A stretch of DNA of 64,000 bases, from the NCBI GenBank assembly GCA_910574285.1, contig CAJTAL010000017.1:1-64000 (forward strand). The letters run 5' to 3'. Numbering within the stretch: the stretch's first letter is position 1; every line of letters begins with the position of its first letter. The DNA comes from Lachnospiraceae bacterium (GTDB lineage: Bacteria; Bacillota; Clostridia; Lachnospirales; Lachnospiraceae). Positions 42,786-53,150 of this stretch are shown here, piece after piece. A program made the position numbers and the translations under genes. The notes beneath the pieces were generated by a model. It was not told where the DNA came from. It was given only the letters and a program-made list of their open reading frames with translations, and did no database searches.

Positions 42786-43892
42786 TCAATTTTTTTTCAA
42801 ATATATTTTTTGAAGGTATTCTATCTTTGCCGACATATTGTCCATCAGGAGATCCGCAACCGTAAGCGCGGCCATGGATTCTACCACGACTACGGCTCTT
42901 GGGACGATTACTGGGTCATGGCGTCCTGTGATTGCGATATGCGTGTTCTGTCCGTGAATATCTACGGTTTCCTGCTCTGAGGATATAGAAGGGGTAGGTT
43001 TGACGGCGGCCCTTAATACAACCCTGCCTCCGTCGCTTAATCCGCCGAGTGTCCCGCCGGAATGATTTGAGCGTTTCAATATCTGTCCGTTTTCTTCATA
43101 GAAAGGATCATTGTTGGTGCTGCCTTTGGCACATGAGACCTGGAAACCGTCGCCGATCTCCACGCCCTTGACGGCGCCGACGGACATGACGGCCTGGGCC
43201 AGGCATGCGTCCAGTTTGCGGAATACAGGTTCTCCGACCCCTGCGGGCATCCCCTCTATGATACATTCGATGACTCCGCCCGAAGAATCCTGGCTCTTGA
43301 TACATTCTTCCAGATAAAGGGCAGCGTCCCTGGCATATGCGTTGTTCGGCATGTAGAGAGGATTCTCATAGATCTCTTCGTAACGGTAACTTTCATTGGG
43401 TATGACTATGCTGCCGATGGATTTTGTATAGGCAGTGATATGGATTCCGAGATTCTCAAGCAGAAGCGATGCTACGGCGCCGGCGGCGACGCGTCCGATG
43501 GTTTCCCGGCCTGACGTCCTTCCGCCCCCGCGGTAATCGCGGAAACCGTATTTCTCATGGAAGGTATAATCGGCGTGCCCCGGACGGAAACAGTCTTTGA
43601 TCTGTCCGTAATCCCTGGAACGCTGATCCATGTTGCGCACCATCAGTGAGATAGGGGTTCCGGTGGTACGGCCTTCGAATACGCCGGAGAGTATCTCGGC
43701 ACGGTCGGATTCTTGCCTTGCGGTGGTGTATTTGCTCTGTCCAGGTTTCCGCCGGTTTAAGAATGTCTGTATATGATCTTCCGTAAGGGGAAGTCCGGCG
43801 GGGCATCCGTCGATTACGACGCCGATCGCCGCTCCGTGCGATTCTCCCCAGGTTGTGATCGTAAAGGAATTTCCGTAAATTGATCCGGTCAT
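42786..43892 (-). CDS. aroC: Chorismate synthase
   Basis: 368 residues with CAGGAGGCTTACTT before the ATG. Family motifs are present: GNSFTITTWGESHG near the start, RRKPGQSKYTTARQESD (about 48-64), DYRGGGRTSGRET and HDPVIVPRAVVVVESMAAL near the end, cited in part. It converts EPSP to chorismate, the last shikimate step, and needs reduced flavin. It stands alone among unrelated neighbours, divergent from the L,D-transpeptidase gene. Confidence 0.95.
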   Translation of the reverse strand: MTGSIYGNSFTITTWGESHGAAIGVVIDGCPAGLPLTEDHIQTFLNRRKPGQSKYTTARQESDRAEILSGVFEGRTTGTPISLMVRNMDQRSRDYGQIKDCFRPGHADYTFHEKYGFRDYRGGGRTSGRETIGRVAAGAVASLLLENLGIHITAYTKSIGSIVIPNESYRYEEIYENPLYMPNNAYARDAALYLEECIKSQDSSGGVIECIIEGMPAGVGEPVFRKLDACLAQAVMSVGAVKGVEIGDGFQVSCAKGSTNNDPFYEENGQILKRSNHSGGTLGGLSDGGRVVLRAAVKPTPSISSEQETVDIHGQNTHIAITGRHDPVIVPRAVVVVESMAALTVADLLMDNMSAKIEYLQKIYLKKN

Positions 43893-43967
43893 AAGTAAGC
43901 CTCCTGAATTTAACCATAACAGATATGAATGTCAAAATTCTTTTTAACCCCAATATCTTAATATAAT

Positions 43968-43984
43968 TGTAATATAATTGCAAT
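43968..43984 (+). promoter_or_regulatory. Near WalR-like box upstream of the L,D-transpeptidase gene
   Basis: TGTAAT (43968-43973), 5 bases and TGCAAT (43979-43984) differ at one position from TGTWAH-N5-TGTWAH. A TATAAT (44048-44053) follows 64 bases later. The next gene encodes a wall enzyme, which fits WalR control, but AT-rich sequence makes chance matches easy. Confidence 0.3.
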
Positions 43985-44088
43985 ATCTTCAGAAAATATT
44001 CATTATTTTTTTCATCGGTTTTTCTGTACTTTTAAATATATGCATATTATAATATACAAGTATGAAATTATAAAGGGGAGTAGGGTTG

Positions 44089-45924
44089 ATGGGTAATCAA
44101 GATAAAAAGGCAGAAGAGGTTGACGGTAAATCAGTGGCAGAAGTTCAGGACAGCCTTAATGATTCTAACGCTTTAGAGGGAACAGATGACAGCAATGAAA
44201 AATCACGTAAAAAACAAAATCGTAAAAAACGTTCTGATCGCGCTGACGTATCTTCTCATGACCATATTTCTGAAACAGATAGATCCGATACATCGGAACG
44301 AGGAAAGAGCAAAGGAGCTCCGAAGAAAAGAAAGAAGAAAACTTTGACGGAGGAACCGGAAGGAAACAGGAAAAAAACTTCGAAAGAAGGTCAGAAGAGA
44401 CCGTCCGGAAAGGAACAAAAGAAAGAGTACCGCGACAGTCCCGTATCAGACGGCTGGGACGGCGATGAAGAGGATGAGATGGAGAAGAAGGGAACAGGGA
44501 GGAAAAGACGTAAGAAAGGGAAGAAGAATAAGAAGAGCTGGAAGATAGCGGCAATCGTATTCGGAAGCGTGCTGGGTGTATTGGTACTGGCTTATGTCGG
44601 GATTGCAATGTATTTTGACAGTCATTTTCTGTTCTTTACCAAGATAAACGGAATGGATTTTTCCATGAAAGACATCAAACAGGTAGAAGAGTATATGGAG
44701 AAGCAGGTTTCGGATTATACTCTGACATTGGAGAAATCAGGCGGTGAACAGGAGAAGATCAACGGAAGTGATATTGGAATAAAATATGTTTCGGGAAAGC
44801 AATTAAAGAAGCTTATGGAGGAACAGGATAATTTTCTTTGGATCAAGTCTCTGTGGGAGCACCCGGAGATCGAAGCAGAGATGGGTGTGGAATACGACGA
44901 GGCGGCTCTGGGAGGAGTGGTTTCAAATCTTGCATGTATGAATCCGGAGAATCAGACGGCGTCTGTAGACGCTTATCCGGCGTTTCAGGAGGGGCAGTTT
45001 GTGGTAGTGCCGGAAGTAGTAGGGACCCAGCTTAATATGGAAGTGTTTAACGCGAAGATTGCGGAGGCGATCAACGGGTTCCAGCCTACACTGAATCTTT
45101 CCGAGGCAGAGTGCTATCTGAAGCCGCGGTTTGTGTCAGATTCACCGGAAGTGGTGGCGGCAAAGGATGCGATGAACAGCTATCTGGGCGCTAACATCAC
45201 ATATGATTTTAATCCGAATACGGAAGTGGTGGATGCGTCTGTGATATCACAATGGGTTCGTGCAGACGGAGAGATGAACGTCACCTTTGACGAAGGGGCC
45301 GTCCGGGCATTTGTCCAGAGCCTGGCGGATAAATACGATACAAAAGGGAAACCAAGGAGTTTTACTACGGCGACGGGAAATGTTGTGACGGTAGAAGGCG
45401 GAAGCTACGGCTGGAAGATAGACCAGGAGGCGGAGTATAATGCGTTGATTGCCAATATCCAGAATGCCGAGACTGTGACGCGGGAGGCAAATTACGCGAG
45501 CCGGGGGGCAAGCCATAGCGGAAACGATGTGGGCAGTACTTACGCGGAAGTAGATTTGTCGGCGCAGCAGATGTATTTTATTCAAAACGGTCAGGTAGTG
45601 CTGCAGTCCGGTGTAGTTACCGGCAATCCGAATAAAGGGAACGCGACGCCCCAGGGAGTCTATTCACTGGCATGGAAGGCTCTCGATCAGGTGCTGCGCG
45701 GGACAAGGCAGCCGGACGGAACTTATGAATATGAGACTCCGGTGAAGTACTGGATGCCGTTCAACGGCGGTATCGGTTTTCATGACGCGACCTGGCAGTC
45801 TTCTTTCGGAGGCAACAGATACCAGACACACGGTTCTCATGGCTGTGTGAATCTGCCTTACAATATCGCGGGGCAGCTATATCAGCTAATATCTGCGGGA
45901 ACGCCGGTAGTCTGCCATTATTGA
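44089..45924 (+). CDS. L,D-transpeptidase (YkuD) with peptidoglycan-binding domain
   Basis: ATG 44089 follows AAGGGGAG. About 611 residues: a very Lys/Arg/Glu-rich cytoplasmic tail (about 1-148), a transmembrane helix (about 150-172), PG_binding_4 repeats (about 180-440) and a YkuD catalytic domain (about 485-611) with HGSHGCVNLPYN holding the nucleophile Cys at about 586. The enzyme makes 3-3 crosslinks or attaches proteins in peptidoglycan. The long charged tail is unusual and may bind nucleic acid or acidic partners; that is a guess. Confidence 0.9.
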   Translation: MGNQDKKAEEVDGKSVAEVQDSLNDSNALEGTDDSNEKSRKKQNRKKRSDRADVSSHDHISETDRSDTSERGKSKGAPKKRKKKTLTEEPEGNRKKTSKEGQKRPSGKEQKKEYRDSPVSDGWDGDEEDEMEKKGTGRKRRKKGKKNKKSWKIAAIVFGSVLGVLVLAYVGIAMYFDSHFLFFTKINGMDFSMKDIKQVEEYMEKQVSDYTLTLEKSGGEQEKINGSDIGIKYVSGKQLKKLMEEQDNFLWIKSLWEHPEIEAEMGVEYDEAALGGVVSNLACMNPENQTASVDAYPAFQEGQFVVVPEVVGTQLNMEVFNAKIAEAINGFQPTLNLSEAECYLKPRFVSDSPEVVAAKDAMNSYLGANITYDFNPNTEVVDASVISQWVRADGEMNVTFDEGAVRAFVQSLADKYDTKGKPRSFTTATGNVVTVEGGSYGWKIDQEAEYNALIANIQNAETVTREANYASRGASHSGNDVGSTYAEVDLSAQQMYFIQNGQVVLQSGVVTGNPNKGNATPQGVYSLAWKALDQVLRGTRQPDGTYEYETPVKYWMPFNGGIGFHDATWQSSFGGNRYQTHGSHGCVNLPYNIAGQLYQLISAGTPVVCHY

Positions 45925-45938
45925 TGAAGGAGAAGAAA

Positions 45939-47069
45939 GTGTACGAATTATTGAAACAGGACGGTCTTGCCAAGAGGGGAAGGCTGCATACGATACACGG
46001 AACGGTTGAGACGCCTGTATTTATGAACGTGGGGACGGCCGCTGCGATCAAGGGCGCCGTGTCCACTGCTGACCTGCAGGAGATTAAGACCCAGGTAGAG
46101 CTTTCGAATACATATCATCTTCATGTCCGGCCGGGAGACAGGGTAGTGAAGAGCCTGGGAGGACTCCATAAGTTCATGGTATGGGATAAACCGATTCTGA
46201 CCGATTCAGGAGGATTTCAGGTATTTTCTCTGGCGGGGCTCAGGCAGATTAAGGAAGAGGGAGTATACTTTCACTCTCACATTGACGGCAGGAAGATATT
46301 CATGGGACCGGAAGAGAGTATGCAGATACAATCCAATCTAGCCTCTACCATTGCCATGGCGTTTGATGAATGTCCTTCCAGCGTAGCAGACAGAGCGTAT
46401 ATGGAAAGGTCGGTAGACCGGACTTCCCGCTGGCTTGTCCGGTGCAAACAGGAGATGGACAGGTTAAACCAGCTCCCGGATACCATTAATCGGAATCAGA
46501 TGCTGTTTGGAATCAACCAGGGAGGAATCTATGAAGATATCCGGATTCGTCACGCGCAGGAGATTACGCAGTTAAAATTAGACGGTTATGCGGTGGGCGG
46601 ATTGGCGGTCGGAGAGTCTCATGATGATATGTATCGGATTCTGGAGGCGGTTGTGCCGTATCTTCCTGTAGATAAACCTACTTATCTAATGGGAGTGGGA
46701 ACTCCGGCGAATATCTTAGAGGCAGTGGACCGCGGCGTGGATTTCTTCGATTGTGTATATCCCAGCCGGAACGGAAGACATGGGCATGTGTATACGAACC
46801 AGGGAAAATTAAATCTTTTTAACGCGAAGTATGAACTGGACGAAGGACCGATTGAGGAAGGATGCCGGTGTCCGGCTTGTAAGACTTATTCCAGAGCTTA
46901 TATCAGACATCTTCTGAAAGCAAAAGAGATGCTGGGGATGCGTCTGTGCGTGCTGCATAATCTATATTTCTATAATACGATGATGGAAGAGATCAGAGAA
47001 GCTATCGAAGCGGGGAATTACAAAGAGTATAAATCCGCAAAATTAAAAAGAATGTCGAAAAACACTTGA
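45939..47069 (+). CDS. tgt: Queuine tRNA-ribosyltransferase
   Basis: I chose GTG 45939 because AAGGAG stands 6 bases before it and the family usually starts M-Y-E-L-L. 376 residues: LTDSGGFQVFSL with the catalytic Asp (about 90), GVGTPANILEAVDRGVDFFDCVYPSRNGRHG (cited in part: GVDFFDCVYPSRNGRHG) with the nucleophile Asp, and the zinc site CRCPACKTYSRAYIRHL plus a later His. It exchanges G34 for preQ1 in tRNAs. It overlaps the previous gene region closely and is followed by yajC, as often. Confidence 0.95.
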   Translation: MYELLKQDGLAKRGRLHTIHGTVETPVFMNVGTAAAIKGAVSTADLQEIKTQVELSNTYHLHVRPGDRVVKSLGGLHKFMVWDKPILTDSGGFQVFSLAGLRQIKEEGVYFHSHIDGRKIFMGPEESMQIQSNLASTIAMAFDECPSSVADRAYMERSVDRTSRWLVRCKQEMDRLNQLPDTINRNQMLFGINQGGIYEDIRIRHAQEITQLKLDGYAVGGLAVGESHDDMYRILEAVVPYLPVDKPTYLMGVGTPANILEAVDRGVDFFDCVYPSRNGRHGHVYTNQGKLNLFNAKYELDEGPIEEGCRCPACKTYSRAYIRHLLKAKEMLGMRLCVLHNLYFYNTMMEEIREAIEAGNYKEYKSAKLKRMSKNT

Positions 47070-47126
47070 TGAAAGACGGATTATTGTGTATGATAGCAAT
47101 ATCGCTTAAATTTAGGAGGAATTTAT

Positions 47127-47432
47127 ATGTATGCATTAGCGACACAAAGCGCAGGAGCGAATTGGGCATTATTGATTGTTGTATATGCGGTTATTTTCGG
47201 CGGTTTTTATTTTATTTTCATGAGACCGCAGAAGAAAGAGCAGAAGAGAGTACAGGCTATGATTGCCGATATGGAAGTCGGCGATACAGTGCTTACAACA
47301 AGCGGTTTCTATGGGGTTATTATCGATATCAGTGACAGCGATGTGATTGTAGAGTTCGGAAGCAACCGTAACTGCCGTATTCCGATGCAGAAGTCTGCGA
47401 TCGCCCAGGTTGAGAAGGCGTCTGCAGAATAA
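47127..47432 (+). CDS. yajC: Preprotein translocase subunit YajC
   Basis: 101 residues with AGGAGGAATTTAT upstream. One transmembrane helix (about 13-34) ends in FIFMRPQKKEQKR, the family signature, then MIADMEVGDTVLTTSGFYG. It associates with SecDF. The tgt-yajC order is standard. Confidence 0.95.
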   Translation: MYALATQSAGANWALLIVVYAVIFGGFYFIFMRPQKKEQKRVQAMIADMEVGDTVLTTSGFYGVIIDISDSDVIVEFGSNRNCRIPMQKSAIAQVEKASAE

Positions 47433-47450
47433 GGGGCTTTGAAGGAATGA

Positions 47451-47492
47451 AAGCGTGTGGCCGAAGGTTTTGCCTGGGCCCCACGCTTTTTC
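47451..47492 (+). terminator. Terminator after yajC
   Basis: AAGCGTGTGGCC (47451-47462) pairs with GGCCCCACGCTT (47477-47488) with one mismatch, then TTT. Confidence 0.8.
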
Positions 47493-47546
47493 TGTTTTGT
47501 CTGATATTATCTTTCTAATATCATCTTTCTGTCATTCAGAGAAGGA

Positions 47547-49181
47547 TTAATCTTCTTCTTCGCTCTGGAAACTATAGGTGTAACGTTTTCGGGCCATCTC
47601 ATCATTTGCCAGATATTCGTCATAAGTCGTGATCTTGTCGATCAGCTTGCCGCCGGGTACGATCTCCATGATACGGTTTGCCGTTGTCTGGACGATCTGG
47701 TGGTCCCTGCAGGAGAAGAGAAGTACGCCGGGAAATTTGATCAGTCCGTTATTCAGGGCAGTAATCGCTTCCATGTCCAGGTGGTTGGTCGGTTCGTCGA
47801 GAAGCAGGACGTTTGCGCCGGAGATCATCATCTTTGACAGGAGGCACCGTACCTTCTCTCCGCCGGAGAGTACGCGGACCCGCTTGACTCCGTCGTCACC
47901 GGAGAAAAGCATGCGTCCCAGGAAACCGCGCACATAAGTGACGTCTTTTTCCTCCGAATATTGAGTCAGCCATTCTACGATCGTGTAATCATTCTCGAAT
48001 TCTTCACCGCTGTCCTGCGGGAAATATGCCTGAGAAGTGGTGATTCCCCATTTGTAAGTTCCTTCGTCCGGTTCCATCTCGCCGCTCAGAATCTGGAAAA
48101 GAGTGGTTTTGGCAAGCTCGTTGCCGCCTACGAAAGCGACTTTGTCGTCATGGTTTAATGTAAAAGAGAGATTATCCAGGACTTTCTCTCCGTCGATGGT
48201 CTTGCTTAGATTTTCCACGGTAAGTACCTCGTTGCCGATCTCGCGGTTCGGGCGGAAATCAATGTAAGGATACTTACGGCTGGAGGGCTGGATGTCGTCC
48301 AACTGTATTTTTTCCAACGCTCGTTTTCTGGAGGTTGCCTGCTTGGACTTGGAAGCGTTGGCGCTGAAGCGGGATATAAATTCCTGCAATTCCTTGATCT
48401 TTTCTTCTTTCTTCTTATTGGCTTCTTTCATTTGCCGGATGAGCAGTTGGCTTGATTCATACCAGAAGTCATAATTGCCGGCATAGAGTTTGATCTTGCC
48501 ATAGTCGATATCCGCGATCTGGGTACAGACTTTATTCAGAAAGTATCTGTCATGGGATACTACGATGACAGTATTGTCAAAATTGATCAGAAATTCTTCC
48601 AGCCATGCGATTGCGTCCAGATCCAGATGGTTGGTCGGCTCGTCCAGCAGAAGGATATCCGGATTGCCGAACAGGGCCTGGGCGAGAAGAACTTTTACCT
48701 TCTCGGGTCCGTTCAGATTCTGCATGATCTCATAATGCATCTCGGAAGGGATTCCAAGACCGTTCAGAAGGGAGGCGGCGTCAGACTCTGCTTCCCAGCC
48801 GTTCATAGCGGCGAATTCCCCCTCTAATTCGCTGGCTTTGATTCCGTCTTCATCTGTAAAATCTTCCTTGGCATAGATGGCTTCTTTTTCCTTCATGATC
48901 TCGTAGAGGCGCGCATTTCCCATCATAACCGTATCGAGGACGGGATATTCATCGTATTTGAAGTGATCCTGCTGTAAGAAGGAGAGGCGTTCGCCCGGCG
49001 TGACGGCGACCTCGCCCTTACTTGGTTCCAATTGACCGGAGAGGATCTTTAAGAACGTAGATTTGCCGGCGCCGTTTGCTCCGATCAGGCCGTAACAGTT
49101 TCCTTCGGTGAATTTGATATTGACGTCTTCAAACAGGGCTTTCTTTCCCACCCGTAATGTTATATTGCTTGTACTGATCAT
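47547..49181 (-). CDS. ABC-F family ATPase
   Basis: 544 residues with two ABC domains and no membrane part. Walker A of the first is GANGAGKST. Both Walker B motifs read LLLDEPTNHLD. The linker between them is Lys/Arg-rich (KKKEEKIKELQEFISRF). The second signature is LSGGEKVRCLL, while the first is altered (LNGPEKVKVLL). The second Walker A is unusual: GGNELAKTT, with Ala before Lys. I recall the same NELAKTT form in the Firmicute YbiT-like subgroup, so it is probably normal there. ABC-F proteins act on the ribosome. Confidence 0.9.
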   Translation of the reverse strand: MISTSNITLRVGKKALFEDVNIKFTEGNCYGLIGANGAGKSTFLKILSGQLEPSKGEVAVTPGERLSFLQQDHFKYDEYPVLDTVMMGNARLYEIMKEKEAIYAKEDFTDEDGIKASELEGEFAAMNGWEAESDAASLLNGLGIPSEMHYEIMQNLNGPEKVKVLLAQALFGNPDILLLDEPTNHLDLDAIAWLEEFLINFDNTVIVVSHDRYFLNKVCTQIADIDYGKIKLYAGNYDFWYESSQLLIRQMKEANKKKEEKIKELQEFISRFSANASKSKQATSRKRALEKIQLDDIQPSSRKYPYIDFRPNREIGNEVLTVENLSKTIDGEKVLDNLSFTLNHDDKVAFVGGNELAKTTLFQILSGEMEPDEGTYKWGITTSQAYFPQDSGEEFENDYTIVEWLTQYSEEKDVTYVRGFLGRMLFSGDDGVKRVRVLSGGEKVRCLLSKMMISGANVLLLDEPTNHLDMEAITALNNGLIKFPGVLLFSCRDHQIVQTTANRIMEIVPGGKLIDKITTYDEYLANDEMARKRYTYSFQSEEED

Positions 49182-49299
49182 ATGCTTCCCTACTCCTTAC
49201 TTTTTAAATTACTTCGCCTATCTTACCAAATATGGGAAGAAATAGCAAGGATGTTTGCAGCTTAATATATGAAAAGTAACTTAAATCGAAAGAGAACTG

Positions 49300-49329
49300 T
49301 TGTACGGAACAGGGAAATAGGTATATAAT
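49300..49329 (+). promoter_or_regulatory. Promoter of the patatin gene
   Basis: TTGTAC (49300-49305), 18 bases and TATAAT (49324-49329), 60 bases before the ATG. Confidence 0.65.
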
Positions 49330-49389
49330 AGCAAAGGGAAAAATAGTGTAAAACAATACAAATATATTACAGGAAAAGAGGTATCGTTC

Positions 49390-50256
49390 ATGATAAAAGC
49401 GACAATGGTATTAGAAGGCGGAGCAACCAGAGGGGTATTTACCTCAGGGGTTTTAGATTATCTGATGGAACAGGGCCTGTATACGTCTCATGTGATCGGG
49501 GTGTCTGCCGGCGCCTGTAACGGAGTGGATTATGTATCAAGGCAGATAGGAAGAACCAGGGACTGTATGATTCATAAGGAGCGGGAATACAGCTATTACT
49601 ATGGATTCCGGAAATTTATACGGGAAAAGAGCCTGATGGATATGGATATGATATTTGACCGGTATCCCAACGAATATTTTCCTTTTGATTATGATACGTA
49701 TTTTAATTCCGAGATGGAATGTGAGATGGTTACGACAAATTGTGAGACCGGCCAGGCGGAATATATGACGGAGAGACAGGACAAAGCACGGCTTATGAAG
49801 ATATGCCGGGCGTCCTGCAGCATGCCTCTGGTCGCCCCTATCGTGAATGTGGACGGAACGCCTTATCTGGACGGAGGACTGGCGGATTCGATTCCGGTGG
49901 GCAGGGCGATAGAACTTGGAAATAAAAGGATTATAGTGGTTCTGACCAGGAATCCCGGATATCGCAAAAAACCGACGTCCCAGGCTGTGGCAGATCTGTA
50001 TCGGAGGGCGTACAAGAAGTACCCAGAACTGGTCAGGGTAACGATTCGAAGAAATTATGAATATAACCGGCAGATCCGGCTGGTAGAACAGTTGGAGCGG
50101 GAGGGAAAGATCTTTGTGTTCAGCCCGCGTATTCCCACTGTTTCGCGTATTGAGAAGGATTGTGACGCGCTGAAACATTTCTATGAGCATGGATATCAGC
50201 AGGCGAAGAAGAGGCATGCAGAACTGCAGGCGTATCTGGAGAAATGGCAAATTTAG
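49390..50256 (+). CDS. Patatin-like phospholipase
   Basis: 288 residues. The oxyanion segment LEGGATRGVFTSGVLD starts at about 8, the nucleophile elbow is GVSAGA (Ser about 40), and the catalytic Asp lies in YLDGGLADSIP (about 158). It is of the bacterial YjjU/RssA-like class of acyl hydrolases; the lipid substrate is not known. It has its own promoter and is followed by the leuB promoter. Confidence 0.9.
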   Translation: MIKATMVLEGGATRGVFTSGVLDYLMEQGLYTSHVIGVSAGACNGVDYVSRQIGRTRDCMIHKEREYSYYYGFRKFIREKSLMDMDMIFDRYPNEYFPFDYDTYFNSEMECEMVTTNCETGQAEYMTERQDKARLMKICRASCSMPLVAPIVNVDGTPYLDGGLADSIPVGRAIELGNKRIIVVLTRNPGYRKKPTSQAVADLYRRAYKKYPELVRVTIRRNYEYNRQIRLVEQLEREGKIFVFSPRIPTVSRIEKDCDALKHFYEHGYQQAKKRHAELQAYLEKWQI

Positions 50257-50268
50257 TCGATTAAAGTC

Positions 50269-50297
50269 TTGAAACATGCAGAAAAATAGGATATTAT
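50269..50297 (+). promoter_or_regulatory. Promoter of the leuB-ilvD-ilvB operon
   Basis: TTGAAA (50269-50274), a 17-base spacer and TATTAT (50292-50297). Only 38 bases separate it from leuB, so there is no room for a T-box or leader attenuator. Confidence 0.7.
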
Positions 50298-50335
50298 AAA
50301 GGCTAATGTATTTGAATATAGGAAGGAAGAGGATT

Positions 50336-51421
50336 ATGGTGCTGAGAATCGGTGTGATCAAAGGGGACGGAATCGGTCCTGAGATCGTAACGGAAGCCAT
50401 GAAGGTATTGGATCAGGTTGCGAAAGTATATGGGCATACTTGCGATTATACGCAGTTACTGATGGGAGGCGCGTCGATCGATGTGCATGGAGTGCCGCTG
50501 ACGGATGAGACTGTGGCGGAGGCAAAGAAGTGTGATGCTGTGTTGATGGGCTCCATCGGGGGAGATGCGAAGACCTCGCCCTGGTATCAGTTGGAACCGT
50601 CAAAGAGACCGGAGGCAGGATTGCTTCGGATTCGTAAAGAGCTGAATCTGTTTGCAAACTTAAGGCCCGCAGTCCTGTATGACGAATTAAAGGGAGCGTG
50701 TCCGCTTAAAGAGGAGATTACAGAGGGCGGATTCGATATGATGATTATGAGAGAGCTGACAGGAGGCCTGTATTTCGGAGAGCGGAAAACCGTGGAAGAA
50801 AACGGCGTCATGACGGCGTACGACTCTCTTACATATAATGAACATGAGATCCGCAGGATTGCAAAGCGCGGATTCGATATAGCCATGAAACGCAGGAAGA
50901 AAGTAACCAGCGTGGACAAGGCGAATGTCCTGGATTCTTCCAGGCTCTGGAGAAAGGTTGTGGAGGAAGTAGCCTTGGAGTACCCGGAGGTAACCTTAGA
51001 GCACATGCTTGTAGATAACTGTGCGATGCAGTTAGTTAAAGATCCGAAACAGTTTGACGTGATCCTGACGGAGAATATGTTCGGAGATATCCTGTCTGAT
51101 GAGGCGAGTATGGTGACTGGTTCCATCGGGATGCTTGCAAGCGCCAGCCTGAATGAGACGAAATTCGGACTCTATGAGCCGAGCGGCGGTTCTGCGCCGG
51201 ATATCGCCGGAAAAGGTATTGCCAACCCTATCGCGACGATCCTGTCTGCGGCGATGATGTTGCGTTTCAGTTTCGATCTGGATCAAGAGGCTGACGCGAT
51301 CGAGCACGCGGTTGCGAAGGTATTAGAGGAAGGATACCGGACGATTGACATTATGTCGGAAGGAAAGCAGCAGGTCAGGACGGATAAGATGGGCGACCTG
51401 ATCGCAGGAAATATTGGTTAA
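50336..51421 (+). CDS. leuB: 3-isopropylmalate dehydrogenase
   Basis: I chose ATG 50336 (GGAAGAGGA upstream) instead of the upstream ATG 50306. 361 residues: [21 protein letters not shown], the metal-binding [13 protein letters not shown] and [14 protein letters not shown]. It catalyses the oxidative decarboxylation step in leucine synthesis. leuA and leuCD are not in the window. Confidence 0.93.
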   Translation: MVLRIGVIKGDGIGPEIVTEAMKVLDQVAKVYGHTCDYTQLLMGGASIDVHGVPLTDETVAEAKKCDAVLMGSIGGDAKTSPWYQLEPSKRPEAGLLRIRKELNLFANLRPAVLYDELKGACPLKEEITEGGFDMMIMRELTGGLYFGERKTVEENGVMTAYDSLTYNEHEIRRIAKRGFDIAMKRRKKVTSVDKANVLDSSRLWRKVVEEVALEYPEVTLEHMLVDNCAMQLVKDPKQFDVILTENMFGDILSDEASMVTGSIGMLASASLNETKFGLYEPSGGSAPDIAGKGIANPIATILSAAMMLRFSFDLDQEADAIEHAVAKVLEEGYRTIDIMSEGKQQVRTDKMGDLIAGNIG

Positions 51422-51452
51422 CAAAAAGGACTATAGGGTTAGGAGGTTTATT

Positions 51453-53123
51453 ATGAGAAGTGATACAGTTACAAAAGGAAAGCAGCAGGCTCCCCACCGT
51501 TCATTGTTCAATGCGCTGGGGCTTACACAAGAAGAGATGGACCGTCCTCTGGTAGGGATCGTCAGTTCTTATAATGAGATCGTTCCGGGACACATGAATC
51601 TGGATAAGATTGTAAATGCAGTAAAGCAGGGAGTCGCCATGGCAGGCGGGACGCCCATCGTATTCCCGGCGATCGCGGTATGCGACGGAATCGCCATGGG
51701 ACATATCGGAATGAAATATTCACTGGTTACCAGAGATCTGATCGCAGATTCCACGGAGGCTATGGCGCTTGCGCACCAGTTCGACGCCCTGGTGATGGTG
51801 CCGAATTGTGATAAGAATGTGCCGGGGCTTCTGATGGCGGCGGCAAGAATCAACGTTCCGACTATCTTCGTCAGCGGCGGTCCCATGCTTGCGGGCCATA
51901 TAAAAGGAAAGAAAACGAGTCTTTCCAGCATGTTCGAGGCGGTAGGAGCGAATGCGGCAGGCAAGATCACGGATGAAGATCTGTGTGAATTCGAGAATAA
52001 GACATGTCCGACCTGCGGTTCTTGTTCCGGTATGTATACGGCGAACAGTATGAACTGCCTGACAGAGGTGCTTGGAATGGGACTTGGCGGAAACGGAACC
52101 ATTCCCGCGGTCTATTCGGCGAGAATCCGCCTTGCAAAACAGGCAGGTATGAAGGTAATGGAGTTATTGGAGAAGAACATCCGTCCAAGAGATATCATGA
52201 CAGAGAAAGCCATCCTGAATGCGCTTACCGTAGATATGGCGCTGGGGTGTTCGACAAACAGTATGCTTCATCTTCCGGCAATCGCACATGAGATCGGGAT
52301 GGATTTTGAGATAGACTTTGCCAACGGTATCAGTGAGAAGACGCCGAATCTCTGTCATCTGGCTCCGGCAGGTCCTACATATATGGAAGATCTGAATGAA
52401 GCAGGCGGAGTATATGCCGTTATGGCAGAGTTGAATAAGAAGAATCTGCTTCATACGGATTGTATGACGGTGACAGGAAAGACTGTGGGGGAGAATATCA
52501 AGGATGCGGTGAACAAAGATCCGGAAGTTATCCGCCCTATCGACAATCCATATACACAGACGGGAGGCCTTGCCGTATTAAAAGGCAATCTGGCCCCGGA
52601 CGGCAGCGTAGTGAAGCGTTCCGCGGTGGTAGAAGAGATGCTTGTCCATGAAGGACCGGCAAGAGTGTTTGAATGTGAAGAAGATGCGATTGACGCCATT
52701 AAAGGCGGCAGGATCGCGGCGGGTGACGTGGTGGTGATCCGTTACGAAGGGCCGAAGGGCGGTCCGGGTATGAGAGAGATGCTCAATCCGACTTCTGCGA
52801 TTGCAGGAATGGGGCTTGGTTCCAGCGTGGCGCTGATTACAGACGGACGGTTCAGCGGAGCCTCCAGGGGAGCTTCCATCGGGCATGTATCTCCGGAGGC
52901 AGCGGTCGGCGGACCTATCGCGTTGGTGGAAGAAGGGGATATCATCAAGATAGATATTCCGAATCTGAAGCTGGAGCTTGACGTATCAGACGAGGAGCTG
53001 GCGAAGAGAAGAGAAGCATGGAAGCCGAGGGAGCCGAGAGTGACGACAGGATATCTGGCAAGGTATGCTGCGATGGTAACCTCCGGTAACCGCGGGGCAA
53101 TCCTGGAGATACCTGGGAAATAA
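51453..53123 (+). CDS. ilvD: Dihydroxy-acid dehydratase
   Basis: Start ATG 51453, after TTAGGAGG. 556 residues: the iron-sulphur Cys in [13 protein letters not shown], then [20 protein letters not shown] (cited in part: [15 protein letters not shown]), and [15 protein letters not shown] near the C-terminus. It makes branched-chain 2-oxoacids. It starts 31 bases after leuB, in the same operon. Confidence 0.95.
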   Translation: MRSDTVTKGKQQAPHRSLFNALGLTQEEMDRPLVGIVSSYNEIVPGHMNLDKIVNAVKQGVAMAGGTPIVFPAIAVCDGIAMGHIGMKYSLVTRDLIADSTEAMALAHQFDALVMVPNCDKNVPGLLMAAARINVPTIFVSGGPMLAGHIKGKKTSLSSMFEAVGANAAGKITDEDLCEFENKTCPTCGSCSGMYTANSMNCLTEVLGMGLGGNGTIPAVYSARIRLAKQAGMKVMELLEKNIRPRDIMTEKAILNALTVDMALGCSTNSMLHLPAIAHEIGMDFEIDFANGISEKTPNLCHLAPAGPTYMEDLNEAGGVYAVMAELNKKNLLHTDCMTVTGKTVGENIKDAVNKDPEVIRPIDNPYTQTGGLAVLKGNLAPDGSVVKRSAVVEEMLVHEGPARVFECEEDAIDAIKGGRIAAGDVVVIRYEGPKGGPGMREMLNPTSAIAGMGLGSSVALITDGRFSGASRGASIGHVSPEAAVGGPIALVEEGDIIKIDIPNLKLELDVSDEELAKRREAWKPREPRVTTGYLARYAAMVTSGNRGAILEIPGK

Positions 53124-53150
53124 GATATAAAAGACAGGAGAATGACAGAT

